A stretch of DNA of 16,115 nt from Tieghemiomyces parasiticus. Taxonomy: Eukaryota > Kickxellomycota > Dimargaritomycetes > Dimargaritales > Dimargaritaceae. The stretch spans positions 1 to 16,115 of the forward strand of contig JANBPT010001031.1 of assembly GCA_027575765.1 (NCBI GenBank), read 5' to 3'. The stretch's first letter is position 1. Every line of letters begins with the position of its first letter. This document shows positions 8,951 through 16,115 of this stretch, piece after piece. The notes below the pieces were generated by a model. That model was not told the DNA's origin. It made no database searches and worked only from the letters and a program-made list of their open reading frames with translations. A program made the position numbers and the translations under genes.

Positions 8951-10369
8951 TTAGTGATTAGATTAGAGTCGCTTTATTTATATCAGCGTAATCCTGTACT
9001 ACACTGTGAAACAGGCGGTGTGGTGTAAGAATTTGAAGAGCGTCAAGAAAGTCTGAATGAGTACATAATGAGCGGAGAGTAAAGTGCGGATATGGTCGTG
9101 CAGAGGAAATACATTTAGGCTTGGTGTGAATAAGTGGATATGCACCTGTAAGCTATCTATAGGAAGAAACGGGGAATGCCAGTGGCCACGGGCAAGGGTG
9201 GTGACTTATATCCCATGGAGATATCCGAATTGAGATCGATTTCAGTTAGGGAAGGTCTATTCTGTGAGACCTCGGAGTTACTGGCGCCCCATCAGTCTAG
9301 TCCGGGCTCTTTGGCGTTTGCTCAAGTTTATTGGTAGTAAAGTCGGGGATGAGGTGCAACTTGTACGTATCGTAAGACCTATTGTGAGCTAGCATGTTAG
9401 CACCGAAACTACTTTGCCGCGGTGGGCAACGAACACGGCAGTCACGGAGATTGAACGCAGTCCCTTCGGCACCTTTTGATAACCATGAGCTACCGTTTCA
9501 GGCACGTAAATCACACTAGAAACCTGCTCATGGACGACTGGGCGACTGTCACACATTGGCATCTGGTGAGGATTATCCTCTGCACTGCTGTGCGCAGTGA
9601 GTACATACTGACAGATGTTGGCCGGCGGGTGGTCGGTTCGCGCCTGGATGGACGACGACCTCGCCCACAAGTGCCAACGATTAGTGCGCTACCGGCATAG
9701 CATGGGGCCACATTGTCTCGCAAGTGAGATCCCCTTTGCTGAAACGCTCCGCGGCCAAGGCAGACGACGTTATCTATCTTTGGCTGACAACGCCGCCCCT
9801 CGTGCCGACGGCGCAGCTGGCAATTCGCTGGTGCTGTGTCGCACATACCACCTTCTGAAGCGGGAAAAAGCACACCAGAGTGATTATGGGGGTGGGGTTA
9901 CACTGCCTCCAGGGATCTTCCGGTGGGGTCGGCTCTCGAAAGTTCATGTAACTCTTCACGTTATGCACCGCTACTATCGTCCCTCACAGCACACCATCGA
10001 CGGGCTGCCGAGAAGGCAATCTCCAGGCCGCCCGGGGCTTCCCGGCAGCTCAGTCCCCGCCCCCCCCCGCACTGTGGCACGCCTGTGTCCCTTCCCCGGA
10101 CGGCCGCGTCAGCTCCACGCCATTAGGCAGACACAGCTACCTGTGAGCCCTCACAGTCCTGGGGCCGACTTGGTAGGGGCGCATACCCCAACCCGACTCA
10201 TTAAGAGGTAATATTAAAACTGCCACCGGCCATTGCACATGATTGGCTACAGGCCAGGGGTCGCTGGAGCAGCCCGGCCCATGCCTACGGAGTCACGTTG
10301 GCCTGTCAGCCTCCTGCCGCTCGGCCCTATGGGGAGTGGGCCCACCCCAACCCGACCAGTCCTTCGTCA

Positions 10370-10480
10370 ATCACCCGTTCTTTGTTCTCTCGCTCTCCCG
10401 CACCTCGCTTCCCCTATTTCCCCTTTAGTCCGTCCTGGTCTCTGCCTCGTGTGACCGTCAATTTCCCTTCCCGCTCGGCT
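10370..10480 (+). promoter_or_regulatory. CT-rich promoter/leader of the aminotransferase gene
   Basis: A strongly pyrimidine-biased stretch immediately precedes the alanine aminotransferase start. Such tracts are common around transcription start sites of well-expressed fungal genes. Similar tracts precede NAMPT (418-480) and eIF3L (about 13085-13170). The frame stays open upstream of 10481 because of this composition, so the open frame itself is not evidence of a longer protein. Confidence 0.4.
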
Positions 10481-12239
10481 ATGACGCGCTTACCGATGAC
10501 TATAACTACCCCGGCCCGTGTCCGCTGGGGGACCGGCGGCTCCCTCCTGCTTAGTGCCAATCCCTGCCCTGTCGCCCGTTCCTTCGCTTTCTCGTCTGTC
10601 CAACCCCTCCACCGCGCTTTCCTCAGCTCCTCACCCGCCATGCTGTCCTCCACCCCGGCCCCCAAGGGCAAGGTGCTCACCTACGAGTCAATCAACCCTC
10701 GCATCCGCGAGGTGCAGTACGCCGTCCGTGGCGAACTGGCCATCAAGGCTGAAGAGCTCAAGCTGGTAAGTCGACCACTCTGAGGAGCAAGCCCTGGGCG
10801 AGCTGCCTGCCTCCTATCCGCTCGCCCCACGCTAACCCCCTCGCGCACGCTCTGCCCCGACTACCTTCTACCCAACCCAGCGCCTCGACAAGGGTGACCG
10901 CACCCTCGCCTTCGACCGCATCGTCAACTGCAACATCGGTAACCCGCAGCAGCTCCAACAGAAGCCCATCACCTTCTTCCGCCAGGTCGCCGCCCTCACC
11001 GAGTACCCGGACCTGCTCAGCGAGGAGCAATTGCCCATCACCCAGCAGCTGTTCCCGGCGGATGCCGTGGCGCGTGCCCGCGAAATACTGGCCAGCGCCG
11101 GCGGCGCGATCGGGGCCTACAGTCATTCGCAAGGCATCCGTTCTATCCGCGAGCATGTGGCCGACTTCATCGCCGCTCGCGACGGCTCCCCGGCCAGCGC
11201 TGATGATATATACCTGACCGCAGGCGCCTCAGCGGGTGTTCAGCAGCTCATGCAACTGATTATTAGCGGACCTGAGGTGGGCGTCATGATCCCCATCCCC
11301 CAGTACCCGCTTTACACCGCCACGCTGGCCCTGTATCAAGCCCACCCTGTCCCGTACTACTTGGACGAGGCCCATGCCTGGGGGATGAATGTCCAGGACC
11401 TGGAGGCGTCGCTGCACACCGCCCGCGGTCGTGGCGTCGATGTGCGTGCCCTGGTCATCATCAACCCCGGCAACCCTACGGGCCAGTGCCTGTCCGAATC
11501 CAATATGCGCGAAGTGGTCGAATTTTGCCACCGCGAGCGTCTGGTCCTCCTGGCCGACGAAGTGTACCAGACCAACTTCTACGAACCGGACACGCGGCCG
11601 TTCCATTCATTCAAGAAGATCCTGCGGTCCTGCCCGGCCCCTGTTCGGGACGAAGTGGAGCTGGTCTCGTTCCACTCCATCTCGAAGGGCATGGTCGGCG
11701 AGTGCGGTCGTCGCGGCGGGTATTTCGAGTGTACCAACATTGACCCCGAAGTCATGAAGCAGGTCTACAAGATGGCGTCTGTCAACCTGTGCCCCAACGT
11801 GCAGGGCCAGATCCTCGTTGATCTGATGGTCAAGCCGCCCCAGCCCAGCGACCCGTCCTACCCGCAGTACCGCACCGAGGTGGACGGCATCTTCGCCAGC
11901 CTGCGCCGCCGCAGCCGGAGGCTTCACCAGGCCTTCAATGAAATGGAAGGTTGCTCGTGCAATCCCGCCGAGGGCGCCATGTACCTGTTCCCGTCCATTC
12001 AGCTTCCGCCCAAGGCTCTTGCCGCCGCTGAGGAGGCCGGAAAGAACCCGGACGACTTTTACTGCCTGCGGATGCTCGACGCCACCGGTGTCTGCGTGAT
12101 CCCCGGGTCCGGGTTTGGCCAGAAGGAAGGCACCTACCACTTCCGGTCGACTTTCCTACCTCCGGAAGCCCTCTTTGACACCTTCATTGCCGACCTGAAA
12201 AAATTCCACCAGGAGTTCATGGATAAGTACCGTTCTTGA
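10481..12239 (+). CDS. ALT1: Alanine aminotransferase, mitochondrial precursor, two exons
   Basis: A PLP-dependent fold-type I aminotransferase that interconverts alanine and 2-oxoglutarate with pyruvate and glutamate. Exons 10481-10765 and 10881-12239 are joined in phase 0 across a 115-nt GT-AG intron, giving 547 residues. Residues 1-53 form a basic, Ser-rich presequence with no acidic residues. M54 (ATG 10640-10642) starts a 494-residue form, close to human ALT1 at 496. The conserved start is TYESINPRIREVQYAVRGEL, followed by N-C-N-I-G-N-P-Q. Further motifs are YSHSQGIRSIREHVADF near 175-191, IPIPQYPLY, NPGNPTG at 290-296, ADEVYQ with D321 and Y324 for the cofactor, and SFHSISKGMVGECGRRGG with K364 as the PLP-binding lysine. 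HFRSTFLPP follows, with R517 as the substrate-carboxylate arginine. All key residues are present. Codons strongly favour C or G in third position, suggesting high expression. Confidence 0.95.
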
Positions 12240-13178
12240 GTTGTGCGACTATAAAGTGACGTGCGGTGGACGGTCACCCCGTCAGGCCGATATGGCTAAA
12301 CTGCCCTAGCCTCTATTTTTTTAAAAAAATTTGTGACCTCGCTTCCCTATCTACATCTTTATGAGGTATTTTTTCTTTCGGCCACTAACTACCAGGTCTA
12401 CGTCTTCTGTACCCATAAAACACACCATCCCAAGTCGATAGGCTAGCGGCTTCGGCAAACATGAAGAGCCTTGTACGGTACCGATCTGGCGGCCCAAGTG
12501 AAGAGCCAGGCTACTCGATCCTTACCCTATCACCACATTTGACCACACTGTCTAGGATACTGGCTGGATTGTGTTGATAGACGCCAACCAAGAAGTAATG
12601 GATGGGACCCATTAAGCTGGGTCGTGTGTGTATATTCGGCAGGGGTGTCCTTTCCGGGCTCAGTTGCATAGCAAGTGCCATTTTGTCACTCTGGCTGACA
12701 GATTAGACCAAGTTGTTCAGGGTTTTGTGGGAGCCGGGCAGTCTCTGATGAGAAGTCTGGTGGGATAGGCAGGCATATAGATTGGCCGACCCAGCACCGC
12801 CCCACCTAGCCGATTACTTAGTCCCACACGTACTAATTTTTTTTCCCTAACGCTACGGCCTATCAATGTCACCTCCCTTGGTCGGGGTCTCGACGCTTGG
12901 GCGCGCGGCAGCTGGCCCGTCCCTGGCCTACGGCCCGGATCGCTTGATTCATCGCTGTGTCTGTTCCGCCTCGATTCTAGATCCGACCGAGCATCTTGAC
13001 AGCACCTCTGGCCTTCGTTAGGTGATTACATTTCGTTTTTTTCCGCCATTACTCTCATCTGGGTCCCCCACTAGTCCATAGCCGCAAATCTCTTCGGCCC
13101 ATCGTCGATCTTTCTGGTGCCCCTTCATTTCCCCCCTAAGTTCTGTCCACTTTCCATCCCCGATTAAAATCTTGTACC
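12240..13178. other. Intergenic region between ALT and eIF3L
   Basis: No gene is supported. It begins with the aminotransferase 3' end, including a perfect 16-bp T7A7 palindrome at 12315-12330. It ends with a CT-rich tract at about 13085-13170 that is probably the eIF3L promoter or leader. T-rich runs occur near 12836 and 13035. Nothing else stands out. Confidence 0.5.
12315..12330. terminator. T7A7 palindrome near the ALT 3' end
   Basis: A perfect palindrome (A, seven T, seven A, T) lies 76 bp after the aminotransferase stop. Its position suits a poly(A)-site or nucleosome-excluding element active in either orientation. Function is inference. Confidence 0.3.
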
Positions 13179-15234
13179 ATGTACCAGGAACCTCGCAACG
13201 ATGAGGAGGCCATCTCCGAAGTCAACGTTGGTAACGCCACCGGTCCCGCCGATGGTGAGTATTAACGGCGGAACTTACTGATCTACCCCGTTGTGCTGCC
13301 GACCCGGTTGCGATCGTATTGGCGATACGGCAGTGCCAGTCCCTCCCCCCGGGTCTTCCAAGCTTCTCCGCTCGTACGGCTATCCGTTTTGTTCCCCCCA
13401 CTAACCCTCGCCCAACCACTTACCTCCCTCTGCCTCTGCTGTACCACGTTCTTCCGCAGGTGACTCCGTCTCGGGTAGCGAGATCTACAGCGACGATGAG
13501 GAGTCCGCTCCGGTCAAGATCCACATCCCGGACGCCATCCGAAACTTTCTGACCAACTTCCAGCGCCACGTGCGGGAGAACAACGCCCATGAGCTCCACG
13601 TCATCTACGAGTTCAACTTCAACCGGCTCACCGAGCGTTTCTACGCCAAGCAGGCTTGGCCCGACCCACACTACGTGGGGTCCATGTTGAATGATGACGG
13701 CATCTTCCTCACCCTGTACCGTGAGTTGTACTACCGCCACATCTACGCCCGCCTGCAGCCCACCATCGAGGACCGCTTCCACTCGTACGAGAACTACTGC
13801 GACCTGTTCAATTACATCCTCAATTCGGAGGGCCCTGTGGACCTCGAGCTCCCCAACCAGTGGCTGTGGGACATTGTTGACGAGTTCATCTATCAGTTCC
13901 AGGCCTTCTGCATCTACCGCAACCGCTTCAAGCGCAAGTCTGAGGAGGAGCTCTACCTGCTCAAGGAGAACCCCCAGATGTGGAGCTGCTACAGCGTGCT
14001 CAACGTGCTCTACTCGCTGATCCAAAAGTCAAGCATCACCGAGCAGCTGCTGGTGTCCAAGCATGGCGGGGACCTAGTAGCCGCGAGTGGTGAGTACGGC
14101 GCGCGCCCGCTCTACAAGATGCTGGGTTACTTTAGCATCATTGGCCTGTTGCGTGTGCACTGTCTGCTGGGCGATTACACCATGGCGCTCAAGATGATGG
14201 ACAACATCGAGATGAACAGCAAGGCCATCTACACCCGGGTGACGGCCTGCCACGTGACCACCTACTACTACGTAGGGTTTGCCTACATGATGATGCGCCG
14301 GTACGCCGACGCCATCAAGGCCTTCACGCACATCCTGCTGTTCGTGTCGCGCACCAAGCAGTATCACTCGCGCACCTACCACTACCAGTCGCTGACCAAG
14401 ACCAGTGAGCAAATGTATGCCCTGCTCGCCCTGTGCGTGGCCCTCTGCCCGACCCGGTTGGACGAGCACCTGCACAACCACCTGCGCGAGAAGTACGGCG
14501 ACCAGCAGCACAAGCTCCACCGCGGTGGCGAGGAGGCCCTAGCCACCTTCGAGGACCTGTTCATGTTCGCGTGCCCCAAGTTCATCACTGTGTGCCCGCC
14601 CAACTATGACGATGCTATCCTGTACCTCCAGCAGCAGCGTGAGCGCAAGCAGGCCAAGGCTAACGCCGCCGACGGTGATAGCAACGTGTCCGGCGACGAG
14701 GACGATCAGGACAACGAGACTGGGTCCAACGCCGGTGACGACGAGGATCAGCTGGTCATGCCCATGGTGGCTGAGCCCTCTCGCTTCCAGGCCAGCATCT
14801 TCGTAGCGGATGCGCGCCATCAGGTGCTGATCCCGACGTTGCGCTCGTACCTTAAGTTGTACTCGACGATGGGTGTGGAAAAGCTCGCGACCTTTTTAGA
14901 GGTGGATGACGTGCAGCATTTGCGTCACCAGATGCTGCTCTTCAAGCTGCGGTCCCGCCAGAAGAAGTGGGAGACCGGGACGCTCCTCGAGGGCGAGTTT
15001 ACGGCTGCCTCCGACCTGGATTTCTACCTCACCCAGGACGTGATCCACATTGCCGAGAGCAAGGTTGGTCGCCGCTACGCCGACTGGTTCATCCGTAACA
15101 TCAACCGGCTCGATGATCTCATGTCCCACCTCCAGACCACTCAGACCAACAGCAACGAGGCTGCCAAGCTGGCCGCGGAATTCGCCGTCGCTAGCAAGGC
15201 CGCCGGGGTCACCTCGACTACCACCCCGCTGTAA
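13179..15234 (+). CDS. EIF3L: Translation initiation factor 3 subunit L (eIF3l), two exons
   Basis: A non-core, PCI-domain subunit of the eIF3 complex, which binds the 40S ribosomal subunit in the cytoplasm. Exons 13179-13254 and 13460-15234 join in phase 1 across a 205-nt GT-AG intron, giving 616 residues against 564 in human. After an acidic N-terminus (about 1-45) the family core is clear: IPDAIRNFLTNF, LTERFY, LYRELYYRHIYARL, NYCDLFNYILNSEGP, then ELPNQWLWDIVDEFIYQFQ. Next come the TPR-like region GEYGARPLYKMLGYFS and VTTYYYVGFAYMMMRRYADAI, and LREKYGD. The C-terminal PCI/winged-helix part has IPTLRSYLKLYSTM, then EGEFTAASDLDFYL and DVIHIAESKVGRRYADWFIR. Between the FACPKF segment and the PCI part is an insertion including an Asp/Glu/Asn-rich run at about 430-457 that the human protein lacks. 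Codons are strongly C/G-ending, as in the neighbouring aminotransferase. Saccharomyces cerevisiae has no eIF3l, so this helps exclude a close relative of it. Confidence 0.96.
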
Positions 15235-15728
15235 GCGTGCTGCAAGGTGTACACCCCAAAGGGGGGAAAAAGCACCCTTGGGATCACGCTTGTCACGTCT
15301 GTCTCCTTACGGGCATCCCCAACGCCCCAAGGCCTCCTATTCTTTGCACTGTTCTCCATCTTTTATTTCTTCCTTATCAATTTACCTTTCTTTCGTGTTT
15401 GTTTGTAGCCAGTCGAGTCACATAAACCATAACCTCCCCACCGTGGCGCATTTAATTTCCCATTATAGAAGGATAAAGTTCTATAGGTGGCGCGTAAATG
15501 TTTAGAGACATTAAAGCTTGGGGTCTAGGGTGTTGCCGTCGTAGATAAAACCAAGGAGTGGCTTGGGCGCAGAATCGAATGGTATAAACCATTAGAGGAT
15601 CGGCCCATTTCTCACTATACAACTTGCGCTGTTTATGCCTCTCCATCATATCAACCTCCAGAGTTTCATACCCCCACTCCACATCTAAGTTTACCGGGCG
15701 TGGCGGGTGGGTGCCTATTTACCATAGT
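15235..15728. other. eIF3L 3' region and flank of the transposon relic
   Basis: No gene is supported. T-rich sequence at 15355-15405 and ATTAAAG near 15509 could serve eIF3L 3'-end formation. The left terminal repeat of the mariner relic should lie somewhere before 15729, but I cannot define it because the right end of the element is outside the window. Confidence 0.4.
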
Positions 15729-16115
15729 TATTCCAAGCGCCGCAGGGCAGGTTCCATTCTATCTGAACTGACTGCTACGCTGGGCCGGGCTGCCCCTAGT
15801 CGTGCCATCGTCTACCGGTGGCTAGCTCGCTTCTGTACAGTTATCTACTCCCTTGAAGATGAGGCCCCAATCTGGCCACCCGTCAGATGGCCTTGGTGGG
15901 CTCTATGGGGCCATACTTCTGGGGCTGTTGGAGGCTGACCGTCAACTGACTGCTGAACAGCTGGCCCGTGCCTGTCACACTTCCCCTAGTACCACGCGCA
16001 GGGACCTGGGGTTGCACGGCTATTTCAATCGCTGGGGACCCCCCCAATCTCGCCGATGACCAACTCCACCAGTAAGTACATTTAGCCACCGCGTTCCTGG
16101 AGGAGTTTGGCAGGG
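15729..16115 (+). mobile_element. Mariner-type transposase relic, N-terminal part, frameshifted, cut by window edge
   Basis: One frame from about 15732 to 15866 reads as the first helix-turn-helix of a mariner transposase (SELTATLGRAAPSRAIVYRW, then a residue pattern ending in SLEDEA). This matches the family pattern ...APSYRTVxRWxxxFxxG...SLEDEPRSGRPS. The continuation PQSGHPSD lies in another frame starting at 15865, so a one-base shift falls at about 15864. The second frame carries the second helix-turn-helix (LLEADRQLTAEQLARACHTS then PSTTRRDLGLHGYFNRW) and stops at 16057-16059. A further frame change at the seven-C run 16039-16045 would continue as PPNLADDQLHQ followed by a TAA, then FLEEFG. 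The DDE/DDD catalytic domain would lie beyond the window. With two frameshifts and a stop, this copy cannot encode an active transposase. Identification rests on remembered family motifs. Confidence 0.68.

Larger units (their letters stand above)
7482..10480. other. Gene-poor 3-kb region
   Basis: No intact gene can be supported across this stretch, which is unusually long for the window. Open frames exist, including 198 codons at 9615-10211 on the plus strand, but they are Arg/Pro-rich, lack motifs and overlap other frames. The minus strand at 8350-8950 contains gene-like but interrupted frames, annotated separately. The final 110 bp (about 10370-10450) is pyrimidine-rich and belongs to the promoter or leader of the aminotransferase. 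I saw no tRNA-like B box, satellite or clear inverted-repeat ends, although these could be missed by eye. Confidence 0.5.

Noticed and set aside
9389..9670. Minus-strand frame containing VIYVPETVAHGYQ, recalling a cupin such as an RmlC-type epimerase
   Set aside because: Only a short segment resembles the family and nothing around it extends the match. Too weak to annotate.
9615..10211. A 198-codon plus-strand open frame
   Set aside because: Arg/Pro/His-rich, no motif, and it contains GC-rich low-complexity sequence that keeps frames open by chance. Neighbouring frames are equally protein-like.
10298..10480. In-frame upstream extension of the aminotransferase to an ATG at 10298
   Set aside because: The frame is open because of CT-rich composition. 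The peptide is Pro/Ser-rich and a good presequence already begins at 10481.
11607..12140. A 177-codon minus-strand frame opposite the aminotransferase
   Set aside because: Antisense shadow of a strongly biased coding region with no independent motif.
13420..14025. A 201-codon minus-strand frame
   Set aside because: It is the antisense shadow of eIF3L coding sequence, kept open by strong G/C third-position bias.

Overview
The window is nuclear DNA from a eukaryote, most likely a fungus outside the yeasts. Six spliced or intron-free genes are interrupted by short GT-AG introns (115 to 278 nt, plus one possible 487-nt intron). Intergenic gaps are short, pyrimidine-rich tracts precede several start codons, and the protein set fits a filamentous or early-diverging fungus: it has eIF3 subunit L, which budding yeast lacks, and a vertebrate-type NAD-salvage enzyme that most studied fungi lack. 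An early-diverging lineage is an inference from gene content; nothing in the window fixes the species.

Layout from left to right. (1) 624-3278, plus strand: a seven-exon nicotinamide phosphoribosyltransferase (NAMPT) gene whose exons join in phase into 519 residues with nearly all known active-site residues. (2) 4194-5606, plus: a SAP-domain mRNA-export factor of the Tho1/SARNP family with three KRAERFG-type repeats. (3) 5603-6100, minus: an unrecognised small protein with a mitochondrial-looking N-terminus, converging on gene 2 so that one CTAG palindrome may supply both stop codons. (4) 6675-7481, plus: a TMEM70-like mitochondrial inner-membrane protein, divergent from gene 3 across a 574-bp region with a TATA box, an E-box and two CCAAT boxes. 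(5) About 3 kb (7482-10480) with no convincing gene; the minus strand at 8350-8950 holds gene-like but interrupted reading frames. (6) 10481-12239, plus: alanine aminotransferase with a mitochondrial presequence and an internal ATG that would give a cytosol-sized enzyme. (7) 13179-15234, plus: eIF3 subunit L with an acidic insert before its PCI domain. (8) 15729-16115: the N-terminal part of a frameshifted mariner-type transposase, running off the right edge.

The genes are mostly housekeeping and do not form an obvious pathway cluster. Genes 3 and 4 (both predicted mitochondrial, shared promoter) and genes 2 and 3 (overlapping 3' ends) are the pairs whose arrangement may matter for regulation. 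I see no clear new multi-gene system. The points most worth following are the fungal NAMPT, the CTAG shared stop, the orphan mitochondrial protein, the dual-start aminotransferase and the mariner relic.
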